From the NCBI GenBank assembly GCA_017619615.1, contig JAFZRY010000032.1, forward strand, positions 1-64,000: a stretch of 64,000 nt of DNA. Direction: 5' to 3'. Below the pieces are notes generated by a model. That model saw only the letters and a list, made by a program, of their open reading frames with translations, searched no databases and was not told the origin of the DNA. This stretch comes from Lachnospiraceae bacterium (GTDB taxonomy: Bacteria; Bacillota; Clostridia; Lachnospirales; Lachnospiraceae). This document shows positions 42,634 through 52,524 of this stretch, piece after piece (the first letter of the stretch is position 1; every line of letters begins with the position of its first letter). The position numbers and the translations under genes are program-made.

Positions 42634-43098
42634 ATGAAACGAACCGCCTGCCTGACCCTCGGAGTCCTGCTTATGTGTCTCTTTTTCACCGGCTGCGGGA
42701 AAAAAGCCCGCATCACCACGCTGGAATCGCTGTCTTACAGCTTTACGGACAACATGTCCCGTTACGGCACAGGCCGCCTGGAGATCGTCTGGAAGAACGG
42801 GACTTACACGGCCACGGTCAAACCGGTGAACGAACCGGACGAGTCCGCGAAGACCGTGCGGCTGGCGCCCGAAAAGGTGCTTGCTCTCGAGGAACTGTTC
42901 AGACAGTACAACGTGGGCAGCTGGAACGGTTTCGACAAAAACAACAAGGGCGTGCTGGACGGCCGCTCCTTCAGCCTTTCCGTGAAAATGGCGGAGGGGC
43001 AGGAAATCTACGCGCGCGGCTACATGAAGTGGCCGAAGAATTATTCCGAAGTGGCCGGCGCCCTGAAGGCGCTGATGCAGGAGCTGGCCGGAAACTGA
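42634..43098 (+). CDS. small lipoprotein of unknown function
   Basis: The 154-residue protein has a lipoprotein signal (TLGVLLMCLFFTGCGKK, lipidated Cys about residue 21) and a small mixed alpha/beta domain with the pattern YTATVKP...VRLAPEKVLALEELF...WNGFDK. No catalytic motif is seen. It lies 17 bp after pfp and 12 bp before a methyltransferase gene. The ribosome site is weak. Confidence 0.8.
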   Translation: MKRTACLTLGVLLMCLFFTGCGKKARITTLESLSYSFTDNMSRYGTGRLEIVWKNGTYTATVKPVNEPDESAKTVRLAPEKVLALEELFRQYNVGSWNGFDKNNKGVLDGRSFSLSVKMAEGQEIYARGYMKWPKNYSEVAGALKALMQELAGN

Positions 43099-43110
43099 CG
43101 GGGGAGACCT

Positions 43111-44298
43111 ATGTTTGATTACGCAGCACCCTGCCATTTCGGGCTGGAAGCGGTCTGCAAGCGGGAGATCCTGGACCTCGGGTACGAACCGACCCGGGTG
43201 GAGGACGGCCGCGTCTTCTTCCGGGGAGACGCGGAGGCCGGCGTGCTGGCCGACCTGTGCCTGCGCACCGCGGAGCGCGTGCTCCTGATCGCAGGCGAAT
43301 TCACGGCTGAAACGTACGATGAGCTGTTCGAAGCCACCAAAGCCATTCCCTGGGAGCAGTACCTGCCCCGGGACGCGCACTTCTGGGTGGCCAAGGCCGG
43401 CTCCATCAAAAGCAAGCTGTTCAGCCCGTCGGACATCCAGTCCGTCATGAAAAAGGCCATGGTGGAGCGCCTGAAAAGCGCCTACCATCTGACGGTGTTC
43501 CCGGAGACCGGCGCGTCCTTCCCCGTCCGGGTGGGGCTGCTGAAGGACCGGGTCACCGTCGGGCTGGATCTGTCCGGGGATTCGCTGCACAAGCGCGGCT
43601 ACCGGAAACTGGTCAGCAAGGCGCCCATCACGGAAACGCTGGCCGCGGCGCTGCTGGACCTGACCCCCTGGCGCGCGGACCGCATCCTGGTGGACCCGTT
43701 CTGCGGGAGCGGGACGTTTGCCATCGAAGCGGCCATGAAAGCCGCGGGCATGGCGCCCGGCCTGCAGCGCAGTTTCACGGCGGAGCAGTGGCCGCACCTC
43801 TTCCCGGAATCGCTCTGGAAGGAGTGGCGGGAAGACCTGGCGGCGCGCATCGACCGCAGCGTCCGCCCGGACATCCAGGCCTACGACCTGGACGAAGCCG
43901 TCATCAAAGCCGCGCGGGAAAACGCGCGCCTGGCCGGCGTGGAGGACATGATCCATTTCCAGGTCCGCGACGTCAAGAACTTAAGCCACAGTAAGAAATA
44001 CGGCTTCCTCCTGACCAACCCGCCGTACGGCGAGCGGCTGGAGGACCGGGAAGCGCTCCCCGCCCTTTACAAGACTCTCGGCGAACGCTTCGCCGCCCTG
44101 GACTCCTGGTCCGCCTACGTCATCACGTCCTACGAGGGGATCGAGCAGGCCTTCGGCCGCAAAGCCGACAGGAACCGCAAGATCTACAACGGGATGATGA
44201 AGACCTACTTTTATGAATTCCGCGGCCCCCGCCCGCCGCGCCAAGCCGGAGGTGAACCCCGTGAAACAACTCATCCTGGCCACTCACAACCCGAATAA
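43111..44298 (+). CDS. THUMP-domain RNA methyltransferase (RlmL/YpsC type)
   Basis: The 395-residue protein has an N-terminal ferredoxin-like/THUMP RNA-binding part (1-160) and a SAM-dependent N6-adenine or N2-guanine-type methyltransferase with DPFCGSGTFAIEAA and the NPPYGERL catalytic motif. Homologues modify 23S rRNA guanine. Its C-terminal tail (about 30 residues, Pro/Arg-rich) overlaps the start of rdgB and may be an extension. Confidence 0.9.
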   Translation: MFDYAAPCHFGLEAVCKREILDLGYEPTRVEDGRVFFRGDAEAGVLADLCLRTAERVLLIAGEFTAETYDELFEATKAIPWEQYLPRDAHFWVAKAGSIKSKLFSPSDIQSVMKKAMVERLKSAYHLTVFPETGASFPVRVGLLKDRVTVGLDLSGDSLHKRGYRKLVSKAPITETLAAALLDLTPWRADRILVDPFCGSGTFAIEAAMKAAGMAPGLQRSFTAEQWPHLFPESLWKEWREDLAARIDRSVRPDIQAYDLDEAVIKAARENARLAGVEDMIHFQVRDVKNLSHSKKYGFLLTNPPYGERLEDREALPALYKTLGERFAALDSWSAYVITSYEGIEQAFGRKADRNRKIYNGMMKTYFYEFRGPRPPRQAGGEPRETTHPGHSQPE

Positions 44299-44872
44299 AG
44301 TCCGTGAGATTCGCGAACTCCTGGCCGGCGAGCCCGTCGAGGTCCTGAGCCTCTCCGACGCCGGCTGGACCGAAGAGATCATCGAAAACGGCGAGACCTT
44401 CGAGGCCAACGCCCTGATCAAGGCGGAGACCGTCTTCAAAGCGACCGGCCGCGCCGTGCTGGCTGACGATTCCGGCCTCACAGTGGAAGCCATGGGCGGC
44501 GCCCCCGGTGTGTATTCCGCCCGCTACATGGGGGAGGAAGTCCCCTATTCCGTCAAGAACCGCGCCATCATCGACCTGCTGGCGCGCGTGCCGGACAAGG
44601 GCCGCGGCGCCGCGTTCGAATGCGTCATGGCCTTCGTCCGCCCGGACAAAAAGGGCCGTCCGGTCCGGAAAACGGCCCGCGGAAAAGTGGAGGGCCGCAT
44701 CGCGCGCGAACCCGCCGGAAGCGGCGGCTTCGGCTACGACCCCATCTTTTTCCTGCCTGAGAAGAACTGTACCATGGCGGAACTGTCCGCCGCGGAGAAA
44801 AATATCATCAGTCACCGGGGGAGAGCCCTGCGGGCGATCCTCCCGGAGATCGTCAAATGGTCCCGGAACTGA
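44261..44872 (+). CDS. rdgB: XTP/dITP diphosphatase (RdgB/HAM1)
   Basis: The 203-residue enzyme hydrolyses non-canonical purine triphosphates to protect DNA. It begins KQLILATHNPNKVREIRELL and has VLADDSGLTVEAMGGAPGVYSARY and GFGYDPIFFLPE, all family signatures. The GTG at 44261 is chosen because GGAGG lies 8 bases upstream and it gives the normal N-terminus. The start lies inside the preceding methyltransferase gene, 38 bp before its stop. Confidence 0.95.
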   Translation: MKQLILATHNPNKVREIRELLAGEPVEVLSLSDAGWTEEIIENGETFEANALIKAETVFKATGRAVLADDSGLTVEAMGGAPGVYSARYMGEEVPYSVKNRAIIDLLARVPDKGRGAAFECVMAFVRPDKKGRPVRKTARGKVEGRIAREPAGSGGFGYDPIFFLPEKNCTMAELSAAEKNIISHRGRALRAILPEIVKWSRN

Positions 44873-44887
44873 CAAAAGGAGGTATTT

Positions 44888-45787
44888 ATGCGTCAGGAAT
44901 TCACATTCCCCTCATCTGATAAAAAAACCACCATCCACGGCTTCTGGTGGATCCCGGAAGGCGAGCCGAAGGCCGTCGTCCAGCTGGTCCACGGCATGGA
45001 AGAGCATATCGGCCGCTACGACCACGTGGCGCGGTTCCTGAACGAGAACGGCTACGCGGCGGTCGGCCACGACCACCTGGGCCACGGCGCGTCCGTCACG
45101 GACGACGACCAGAACGGCTATTTCGCGTCGGAAAAAGGCCATCACTGCGTGCTGAAGGATATGCGCACGGTGACCCGCCTGGCGGAGGAAAAGTACCCGG
45201 GCAAGCCCATCTTCATGCTGGGCCACAGCATGGGCTCCTTCTTCGCCCGCCGCTTCATCACCTTGTACCCCCACGTTCTGTCCGGCCTGATCCTGAGCGG
45301 CACCGGCTCCAAGCCGTACATGATGGTCCACGCGGGCAAGCGCCTGGCGCAGACGCTGAGCAAGACCAAAGGCGACCACTACCGCAGCAAGACCGTGGAG
45401 ACCACCGCGCTGGGCAACGCGCCGCTGGAAGCCTGGCTCTGCTCCGACCCGCAGGTCGTGGAAGATTACAAGAACGACCCGCTCTGCGGCCGCCCGTTCA
45501 CCGTAGGCGCTTACAAAGACTTCTTCAAACTGATGGAAGAACTGTCACTCGGCAAGGACCTGAACCAGGTCCCGCGCGACCTGCCCATCCTGCTGATCGC
45601 AGGCATGAAGGACCCCGTGGGCGACAATTCCAAGGGCGTCCTGAAGGTCTACAACAAGTACAAGGCCAAGGATTTCAAGGATGTGGACGTGATCTTTTAC
45701 CGCGACGACCTGCACGAGATCCTGAACGGCCTCAAGAAAGAGGACGCCCTGCGCGACGTCCTGCATTTCCTGGATGAAAGGGTGTAA
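44888..45787 (+). CDS. alpha/beta hydrolase, monoacylglycerol lipase/lysophospholipase-like
   Basis: The 299-residue serine hydrolase has the nucleophile elbow GHSMGSFFAR (Ser about 115), the oxyanion-region motif QLVHGMEEHIGRYDHVA, DHLGHGAS, and a C-terminal His in RDDLHEILNG with Asp in MKDPVGDNSKG. This is the Hydrolase_4 pattern of monoacylglycerol lipases and lysophospholipases. No signal peptide. AAGGAGG precedes the ATG. Confidence 0.9.
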   Translation: MRQEFTFPSSDKKTTIHGFWWIPEGEPKAVVQLVHGMEEHIGRYDHVARFLNENGYAAVGHDHLGHGASVTDDDQNGYFASEKGHHCVLKDMRTVTRLAEEKYPGKPIFMLGHSMGSFFARRFITLYPHVLSGLILSGTGSKPYMMVHAGKRLAQTLSKTKGDHYRSKTVETTALGNAPLEAWLCSDPQVVEDYKNDPLCGRPFTVGAYKDFFKLMEELSLGKDLNQVPRDLPILLIAGMKDPVGDNSKGVLKVYNKYKAKDFKDVDVIFYRDDLHEILNGLKKEDALRDVLHFLDERV

Positions 45788-45792
45788 ACCGG

Positions 45793-46800
45793 ATGACGAT
45801 ACGGGAACAGACAGAGGCGCTGGAGCGCCAGACGCTCAGCCCCTATGCGTCGCTGAGCGTGAACAGCCTCGGCCGGGACTTCCCGGACGACCCCTGCCCG
45901 ATCCGCACCTGCTACCAGCGGGACCGCGACCGCGTCCTGCACAGCAAGGCGTTCCGGCGGCTGAAAAACAAGACCCAGGTCTTCCTGGCCCCGGCCGGGG
46001 CGCATTACCGCACCCGCCTGACCCACACGCTGGAGGTCCAGCAGATCTCCCGCACCGTGGCGCGCGCGCTGCGGCTCAACGAGGACCTGACCGAAGCCAT
46101 CGCGCTGGCCCACGACCTGGGCCACACCCCCTTCGGCCACGCGGGCGAACGGGCCCTGAACGCGCTCTGCCCCAAGGGCTTTTCGCACTATGACCAGGGC
46201 CTGCGCGTCGTGGAACTCCTGGAGAAGGACGGCCGCGGCCTGAACCTGACGAAGGAGGTGCGCGACGGCATCTACCACCACCGCGTGGACGGCACGCCGA
46301 TGACCCTGGAGGGCAAGGTCGTGCAGCTCTGCGACAAGATCGCCTACATCAGCCACGACATCGACGACGCCATGCGCGCCGGCATCCTCAGCGAGGAGAT
46401 GCTCCCCCGCGAATACACCGCGGTGCTGGGCCATTCCGTCCGCGAGCGCCTGGACACGATGGTGCACGGCATCATCGACTGCAGCCTCGGCCAGCCCAAG
46501 GTGGACGTCACGCCGCGCGTCAAGGACGCGGTGGCCGGCCTGCGCAGCTTCATGTTCAACCACCTGTACATCAACAGCATCGCCAAGTCTGAAGAAGGCA
46601 AGGCGCAGCTGCTGCTCAAAAGCCTGTATGACTATTACATCGAGCACGACACGGAACTGCCGCGCGAGTACGTGGAAGCGGTCTGGATCCGCGGCGAATC
46701 CTGGAGCCGCGCCGTCTGCGACTATATCTCCGGCATGACCGACGAATACGCCATGGAGCGTTATAAAGAACTGTTCCTCCCCCGCCCGTGGGAATATTAA
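45793..46800 (+). CDS. dgt: deoxyguanosinetriphosphate triphosphohydrolase-like protein
   Basis: The 335-residue HD-domain enzyme removes triphosphate from dNTPs. It shows RRLKNKTQVF, RLTHTLEVQQISR, ALAHDLGHTPFGHAGE and the later KIAYISHDIDDA. The length is that of the short Bacillota form. It lies 5 bp after the hydrolase gene and 6 bp before dnaG, a standard neighbourhood. Confidence 0.94.
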   Translation: MTIREQTEALERQTLSPYASLSVNSLGRDFPDDPCPIRTCYQRDRDRVLHSKAFRRLKNKTQVFLAPAGAHYRTRLTHTLEVQQISRTVARALRLNEDLTEAIALAHDLGHTPFGHAGERALNALCPKGFSHYDQGLRVVELLEKDGRGLNLTKEVRDGIYHHRVDGTPMTLEGKVVQLCDKIAYISHDIDDAMRAGILSEEMLPREYTAVLGHSVRERLDTMVHGIIDCSLGQPKVDVTPRVKDAVAGLRSFMFNHLYINSIAKSEEGKAQLLLKSLYDYYIEHDTELPREYVEAVWIRGESWSRAVCDYISGMTDEYAMERYKELFLPRPWEY

Positions 46801-46806
46801 AGAATT

Positions 46807-48597
46807 ATGCCTGTCTACCCGAAAGAGATCATTGACGAGATCCGCACCCGGACGGATATCGTGAAAGTCGTGGGGTCCCGCATCAAGCTGGAGCGCAAAG
46901 GCGCGAATTACTTCGCCTGCTGCCCGTTCCACAGCGAAAAGACCCCTTCTTTCAGCGTGTCCTCTTCGCGGCAGATGTATTACTGCTTCGGCTGCCAGGC
47001 CGGCGGCGACGTGATCTCCTTCGTGCAGAACTACGATAACGTGAGCTTCACCGAAGCGGTCACCGAACTGGCGCGCCAGGCGGGCGTCACGCTTCCGCAG
47101 CGCGAAATGACCGGCGCAGAGAAGAAGCAGCAGGCCCGGCGCGACCGGCTGATGACCATGAACGGCGAGGCCGCACTGTATTATTACTATAAGCTCCGCA
47201 GCGCCGCGGGCCGCGAAGGCATGGACTATTTTGTCCGCCGCGGCCTCAAACCCGAGACCATGAAGCAGTTCGGCCTGGGCTACGCGGGCAAGGAGTGGGA
47301 CGGACTGTACCGGTACCTCAAAGAAAAAGGCTACGGCGATGAGGAGATGCGCGACGCCGGCCTGGTCCGTTTCAAGGAAGACCGCGGCGGCTACGACTAT
47401 TTCCGCGACCGCGTCATGTTCCCGATCATCGACTCCCGCAAGCGCGTCCTGGGCTTCGGCGCGCGCCTGCTGGGCTCCGGCGAACCCAAATACCTGAACA
47501 CGCAGGAGACCGCTGTCTTCGACAAAGGCCGCAACCTGTACGGCCTGAACATCGCCCGCAGCAGCAAGCGGCCGTACCTGATCCTCTGCGAGGGCTACAT
47601 GGACGTGATCGCGCTGCATCAGGCGGGCTTCGACTGCGCGACGGCCACGCTGGGCACGGCCTTCACGGACAAGCACGGGCCGCTCGTCAAGCGCCTGAAC
47701 AAGCCGGTCATGCTCTGCTATGACAGCGACGCCGCGGGTGTGAAGGCGGCCATGCGCGCCATCCCGCTGCTGCGCGAAGCCGGCGTGGAGGCCCGGGTCG
47801 TGAATATGAAGCCATATAAGGACCCGGACGAATTCATCGTCCACGAGGGCGGCGCGGCGTTCGAGGAACGCATCGCGCAGGCGCTGAACGGCTTCCTGTT
47901 CCAGTCCGACGTCTGGCGCAGCCAGTTCGACGTCAGCAACCCCGCGGAGCGCACCGCGTTCCACCGGCGCGTGGCGGAGGAACTGACCTCCTTCACGGAC
48001 GGCATCGAGCGGGAAAACTACCTCTCCGCCGTCTGCGCGCGTCATCAGATCCCGCAGGAACCGCTGCGGAAACTGGTCTCCGGGCTGGGGAACCGGCGCT
48101 ATGAAACGGAGATCGAAGTCCCGGAGGCGGAAGACCTGGTCCGCGACTCCTTAAGCCGCGCCGGCAAAGGCAGCAACGGCCTCCTGGTCGGCGCCCAGCT
48201 GCTGCTCTGGTGGGCCGCGGAAAGCGGCGCCTCGCCGGAGCGCGTGGCGGAACTGCTGCGTCCCGAAGACATGCCCGACGCGCTGCAGCAGGAGCTTCTG
48301 GGCCACATCCTGCGGCTCAAAAAAGAAGCCTCCTCGGTCACGCCGGCCGCGCTTCTCAGCGAATATCCGGAGAACGAGGAGGCGGCGCGCCAGATCGCGG
48401 CCGTTTTCAGCAAGGCCCTGGATCCGGACCGGGATCCGGCCGAGCGGGCCCATATCCTGACCGGCAACTTAAAGCGCCTGCGCAAAGAGGCGCTGCATAA
48501 AGCACTCAAGAGCAATCCCGACGCGCAGACCGCCAGACAGATCACACAGGAACTGGCGGGGCTGGAGCGGATCAAAATCACGGAAGCGGACCTGTAG
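46807..48597 (+). CDS. dnaG: DNA primase
   Basis: The 596-residue primase makes RNA primers for replication. Residues 38-66 form the zinc ribbon ([13 protein letters not shown]...[11 protein letters not shown]). The TOPRIM core has the catalytic Glu in [11 protein letters not shown] and DSDAAGVKA. The C-terminal helicase-binding part (about 440-596) is present. In many Bacillota rpoD follows dnaG; here deoC follows. Confidence 0.96.
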   Translation: MPVYPKEIIDEIRTRTDIVKVVGSRIKLERKGANYFACCPFHSEKTPSFSVSSSRQMYYCFGCQAGGDVISFVQNYDNVSFTEAVTELARQAGVTLPQREMTGAEKKQQARRDRLMTMNGEAALYYYYKLRSAAGREGMDYFVRRGLKPETMKQFGLGYAGKEWDGLYRYLKEKGYGDEEMRDAGLVRFKEDRGGYDYFRDRVMFPIIDSRKRVLGFGARLLGSGEPKYLNTQETAVFDKGRNLYGLNIARSSKRPYLILCEGYMDVIALHQAGFDCATATLGTAFTDKHGPLVKRLNKPVMLCYDSDAAGVKAAMRAIPLLREAGVEARVVNMKPYKDPDEFIVHEGGAAFEERIAQALNGFLFQSDVWRSQFDVSNPAERTAFHRRVAEELTSFTDGIERENYLSAVCARHQIPQEPLRKLVSGLGNRRYETEIEVPEAEDLVRDSLSRAGKGSNGLLVGAQLLLWWAAESGASPERVAELLRPEDMPDALQQELLGHILRLKKEASSVTPAALLSEYPENEEAARQIAAVFSKALDPDRDPAERAHILTGNLKRLRKEALHKALKSNPDAQTARQITQELAGLERIKITEADL

Positions 48598-48616
48598 GCC
48601 GCGGAAAGGACCAAAC

Positions 48617-49276
48617 ATGAGCGAGATCAGTTTACAGGAGATCCTGGGCTACTGCGATCACACCCTGCTGAAGCAGGAGAGCACCTGGGAGCAGATCAAG
48701 GACATCTGCAACGACGGCATCAAATTCGGGACCGCATCGGTCTGCATCCCGCCCGCTTTCGTGCGGCAGGCCCGCGAACTGGTGGGCAACGATCTGGCGA
48801 TCTGCACCGTCATCGGCTTCCCGAACGGGTACAACACCACGGCCGTGAAGGTGTTCGAAACGACGGATGCGATTGCGAACGGCGCGGATGAGATCGACAT
48901 GGTCATCAACATCGGCTGGGTGAAGGAAGGCCGCTACCGTGACGTGCAGCGGGAGATCGAGGCCGTGCGCGAAGCCTGCCGCGGCCGCATCCTGAAAGTC
49001 ATCGTGGAGACCTGCCTGCTGACGAAGGAAGAGAAGATCGAGCTCTGCCGCGTCGTCACCGACGCCGGCGCGGACTTCATCAAGACCTCCACCGGCTTCT
49101 CCACCGGCGGCGCCACCCGCGAGGACGTGGCCCTGTTCGCGGAGCACGTCGGCTCCGGCCTGCAGATCAAGGCCTCCGGCGGCATCGCCAGCCTGAAAGA
49201 CGCGGAAGACTTCATCAAACTCGGCGCCACCCGCCTGGGCACCAGCCGCCTGGTGAAGATCGCGAAAGAACAGTAA
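48617..49276 (+). CDS. deoC: deoxyribose-phosphate aldolase
   Basis: The 219-residue aldolase splits 2-deoxyribose 5-phosphate into acetaldehyde and glyceraldehyde 3-phosphate. The Schiff-base Lys lies in [10 protein letters not shown] and the second Lys in [24 protein letters not shown] is also present. It heads a pyrimidine-nucleoside salvage group with cdd and pdp. Confidence 0.96.
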   Translation: MSEISLQEILGYCDHTLLKQESTWEQIKDICNDGIKFGTASVCIPPAFVRQARELVGNDLAICTVIGFPNGYNTTAVKVFETTDAIANGADEIDMVINIGWVKEGRYRDVQREIEAVREACRGRILKVIVETCLLTKEEKIELCRVVTDAGADFIKTSTGFSTGGATREDVALFAEHVGSGLQIKASGGIASLKDAEDFIKLGATRLGTSRLVKIAKEQ

Positions 49277-49297
49277 CAACTGCGGAATATAACTGTA

Positions 49298-49320
49298 GGG
49301 GCCGATGTTCCATCGGCCCG
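49298..49320. repeat. GTAGGGGC-type dispersed palindrome
   Basis: GGGCCGATG and CATCGGCCC form a perfect 9-bp stem with a 3-base loop, preceded by TGTAG. Palindromes of the form GTAGGGGC...GCCC are common intergenic repeats in Clostridia. It lies between deoC and cdd and lacks a T-run. Confidence 0.6.
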
Positions 49321-49332
49321 GGTGAGAATGCC

Positions 49333-49740
49333 ATGAATTACCAGGAATTATACGATTTATCTTTGCAGGCCCGTGAAAACTCCTACTGCCCCTACTCCCA
49401 CTTCGCCACCGGCGCCGCGCTGGTGGGGGAGAGCGGCCGTATCTACCTGGGCTGCAACGTCGAAAACAGCGCCTTCGGCCCCACCAACTGTGCCGAACGC
49501 ACCGCCGTCTTCAAAGCCGTGAGCGAAGGCGAACGCCGCTTTACCGCGATCGCCGTCTGCGGCGCCCCGGAAGGCAAAGTCCCGGACAAGCTCTGTGCCC
49601 CCTGCGGCGTCTGCCGCCAGGTCCTCAGCGAATTCGTGGACGATGATTTCCCCGTCATCATGTACGATGAGGAACTGGGCGTCAAAGCCTACCCATTCCG
49701 GGAGATTCTTCCCTTCCGTTTTGACCTGAACGAATACTGA
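49333..49740 (+). CDS. cdd: cytidine deaminase
   Basis: The 135-residue zinc enzyme turns cytidine and deoxycytidine into uridine and deoxyuridine. The zinc ligands are Cys in NCAERTA (with catalytic Glu) and PCGVCRQVLSEF. CNVENSAFGPTNCAER is the family signature. It feeds pdp downstream. Confidence 0.96.
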   Translation: MNYQELYDLSLQARENSYCPYSHFATGAALVGESGRIYLGCNVENSAFGPTNCAERTAVFKAVSEGERRFTAIAVCGAPEGKVPDKLCAPCGVCRQVLSEFVDDDFPVIMYDEELGVKAYPFREILPFRFDLNEY

Positions 49741-49760
49741 TACCTTGCGAGGGCAAACCC

Positions 49761-51062
49761 ATGTTGATGACCGACCTGATCCAGAAGAAGAAAAACGGCG
49801 AGCCGCTGACCCGGAGGGAACTGTCCTTCCTGGTGCGCGGCGTGACCGACGGTTCGATCCCGGACTACCAGCTCAGCGCGCTGTGCATGGCGATCCTGTT
49901 CAAGGGGATGAAAGACCGGGAGATCGCGGACCTGACCGATGAAATGGCGCATTCCGGCGACATGATCGACCTGTCCGAGTTCGGCACCCTGTCCGTGGAC
50001 AAGCATTCTACCGGCGGCGTGGGCGATAAGACCACGCTGATCCTGGCCCCGCTGGTGGCCGCCTGCGGCGCCAAGGTAGCCAAGATGTCCGGCCGCGGCC
50101 TGGGCCACACGGGCGGGACCGTGGATAAGCTGGAGTCCATCCCCGGCTACCGGACGGAACTGCCGGAAGAGGATTTCCGGCGCATTGCCCGCGAAGTGGG
50201 CGTCTGCGTGATCGGCCAGAGCGGCGAACTGGCGCCGGCGGACAAGAAACTGTACGCGCTGCGCGATGTGACCGGAACGGTGGATTCCATCCCGCTCATC
50301 GTCTCCAGCATCATGTCCAAAAAGCTGGCGGCCGGCGCGCATTCCATCGTCCTGGACGTGACGGTGGGCAGCGGCGCGTTTATGAAGACGGTGCCCGATG
50401 CCGTGGAGCTGGCGCAGAAGATGGTGACCATCGGGCGCGCCTGCGGCCGGAACATGTCCGCGCTGATCACGGACATGAGCGAACCGCTCGGCTTTGCCAT
50501 CGGCAACGCCATGGAAGTGCAGGAGGCGCTGGCCGTGCTGCGCGGCGAGGAGATCGAGGACCTGAAGGAGGTCTGCCTCGCGCTGGCGGGCGAGATGCTG
50601 TCCCTGTCGCTGCAGATGACGCCCGAAGAGGGCCGGAAGCTGGCGGAGGAAACGCTGGCCAGCGGCGCTGCCTACAAGAAAATGAAGCAGTGGGTCGCGG
50701 CCCAGGGCGGCGACGAGCGGTATATCCGGGAGCCGGAGCGCTTCCCGGCGGCCGCGTATTCCCGCGAGATTCTCGCAAAGGAGGAAGGGTATATCGCCGC
50801 GATGGATACCGAAGCTATCGGCCGCGCGGCGTGCCAGCTCGGTGCGGGGCGCAAGACGAAAGCGGACGTCATCGATATGGCCGCGGGCATCCGGCTCTGC
50901 AAAAAACTCGGCGACCACGTGGAAAAAGGCGACGTCCTGGCCGTCCTGTACACCGAACGCGAAGAGACCCTTTACGAAGCAGTCCGCCTGTACAAGCAGG
51001 CGCTGACCTTCAGCCCCGACCCGGTGAAAAAACCGCCGCTGGTCCACAGGATCATCCGATGA
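49761..51062 (+). CDS. pdp: pyrimidine-nucleoside phosphorylase
   Basis: The 433-residue enzyme cleaves uridine, deoxyuridine and thymidine with phosphate, giving the base and (deoxy)ribose 1-phosphate. Motifs are KHSTGGVGDKTTL and KMSGRGLGHTGGTVDKLE. GAGGG lies 7 bases before the first ATG. It overlaps the next gene by 4 bp (ATGA). With deoC it links deoxynucleosides to glycolysis. Confidence 0.95.
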   Translation: MLMTDLIQKKKNGEPLTRRELSFLVRGVTDGSIPDYQLSALCMAILFKGMKDREIADLTDEMAHSGDMIDLSEFGTLSVDKHSTGGVGDKTTLILAPLVAACGAKVAKMSGRGLGHTGGTVDKLESIPGYRTELPEEDFRRIAREVGVCVIGQSGELAPADKKLYALRDVTGTVDSIPLIVSSIMSKKLAAGAHSIVLDVTVGSGAFMKTVPDAVELAQKMVTIGRACGRNMSALITDMSEPLGFAIGNAMEVQEALAVLRGEEIEDLKEVCLALAGEMLSLSLQMTPEEGRKLAEETLASGAAYKKMKQWVAAQGGDERYIREPERFPAAAYSREILAKEEGYIAAMDTEAIGRAACQLGAGRKTKADVIDMAAGIRLCKKLGDHVEKGDVLAVLYTEREETLYEAVRLYKQALTFSPDPVKKPPLVHRIIR

Positions 51063-52213
51063 ATGTCTTTGACTATCTGACCTGGCGGGGGGACGTCCCC
51101 TTTTCCGCCGACCCGTTCAACGAAGTGGACGGCTTGGTATTGTCCCTGCTCGCCTACACGGATTTCGGGGCCATCGTCCCGGCCGAGGGCGAGATCTCCC
51201 TGAAGGAAGCTGCGGCGACGTTTTTCGAGCGCTTCCCGCGCAAAGTAGTGGAAGCGCGCTCCGGCTTCACGGCCCCCGCGCCGCTGCTGATGGAGGACAT
51301 GGCGGCCGGCGCCCGCTTCCGGAACACCATCCTCGCGGACTACATCAACGTCGTGGACAAGGACAACACCGAGCAGCTGTCCGCCGTCAGTTTCCTGCTG
51401 GAGGACGGCAGCCTGTTCGTGGCCTTCCGGGGCACGGACAGCAGCCTGACCGGCTGGAAGGAGGACCTGGCGTTCAGTTACCTGAGCGAAACGGCCGGGC
51501 AGAAGCGGGCGGTGTCCTATCTGGAGCGGGAGGCCGCTTCCTTCTCCGGGAAGATCCGCGTGGGCGGCCACTCCAAGGGCGGCAATTTCGCCGTCTACGC
51601 CGCCTCATTCTGCGAGCGCGCGGCGCAGGACAAGATCTCCGTGGTCTATTCCTACGACGGCCCGGGCTTCCGCGACGAGATCCTGCGGACGGACGGCTAT
51701 ACCCGCATCCTGTCCCGCATCCGCCACATCGTGCCCGAGGCGTCGTTCTTCGGGATGCTGATGGCGGACCGCGCCGAACCCATCGTGATCAAAAGCACCG
51801 CCTCCGGCTTCGTCCAGCACGACGGCTTTACCTGGCAGATCGTCCGCAACCGCTTTGAGCGCGGCGAACTGACCGAGACCGCCCTGATGATGGAGAAGAC
51901 CTTCGACGGCTGGCTGGAGGAGATGGACGACGGCGAGCGCGAGTCTCTGTTCGACACGGTTTTCTCCCTGCTGGAAGCGACCGGCGAGGAGAGCATCAAG
52001 GGGGTCTTCAGCAAGAAACTGAAGAGCGCGGACGCCGTATTTGATTCCCTGCGCGGCCTCCCGAAGGACAAGCGCAAAGAAATGCTGTCTCTGCTGGGCC
52101 GGCTCCTGCAGACCGGCGGCCGGAACGCGGTCTCCACGGTCGCCTCGGTGACCGCGGCGAACCTGCCGGGCAAAAAGGACGGAGACAAGACAAACAAAAA
52201 AGCGGGAGAGTGA
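51059..52213 (+). CDS. DUF2974 (Mbeg1-like) alpha/beta hydrolase
   Basis: The 384-residue protein has the DUF2974 plan: MNVFDYLTWRGDVPFSADPF at the start, VAFRGTDSSLTGWKEDL, and the nucleophile elbow GGHSKGGNFAVYAA (Ser about 172). The later FVQHDGFTW may bring the catalytic His. No signal peptide is visible. Substrate is unknown. The ATG overlaps the pdp stop. Confidence 0.88.
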   Translation: MNVFDYLTWRGDVPFSADPFNEVDGLVLSLLAYTDFGAIVPAEGEISLKEAAATFFERFPRKVVEARSGFTAPAPLLMEDMAAGARFRNTILADYINVVDKDNTEQLSAVSFLLEDGSLFVAFRGTDSSLTGWKEDLAFSYLSETAGQKRAVSYLEREAASFSGKIRVGGHSKGGNFAVYAASFCERAAQDKISVVYSYDGPGFRDEILRTDGYTRILSRIRHIVPEASFFGMLMADRAEPIVIKSTASGFVQHDGFTWQIVRNRFERGELTETALMMEKTFDGWLEEMDDGERESLFDTVFSLLEATGEESIKGVFSKKLKSADAVFDSLRGLPKDKRKEMLSLLGRLLQTGGRNAVSTVASVTAANLPGKKDGDKTNKKAGE

Positions 52214-52231
52214 AGCTGATATGTAGCCTCT

Positions 52232-52249
52232 TTACTGGACAACCAGTAA
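52232..52249. repeat. inverted repeat at the edge of the IS3 remnant
   Basis: TTACTGG and CCAGTAA flank a 4-base spacer, 15 bp before the transposase-remnant start codon. It may be the leader hairpin of the lost insertion sequence. Confidence 0.4.
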
Positions 52250-52263
52250 GGTGGGAATTTTTT

Positions 52264-52416
52264 ATGCGTTACAGTTTCGACTACAAGCGGAAATGTATCG
52301 AGATATACAGGGAAGGGAAGTGGCCAGAGTCTCCGGAAGGGACAATGAATTCAGATCGTTTCCATCACAAGATCCGGGAATTACGTTATGCTGATGCGGC
52401 AAAGGTGATAGACTAA
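52264..52416 (+). pseudogene. truncated IS3-family transposase orfA
   Basis: The 50 codons read MRYSFDYKRKCIEIYREGKW followed by PESPEG and FHHKIREL, like the N-terminal helix-turn-helix of IS3-group OrfA proteins. The reading frame then diverges and stops. No orfB is present. It marks the left edge of an AT-rich islet. Confidence 0.7.
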
Positions 52417-52524
52417 TAATCATGCGTGACATGGCTTCTCTTGTGTGATATTATAAAAATATAGAACGATTCTTATCATTATTCCGCCCTGTTATAAAAC
52501 GAAACAGGCTAAAGGAGTTTAATC

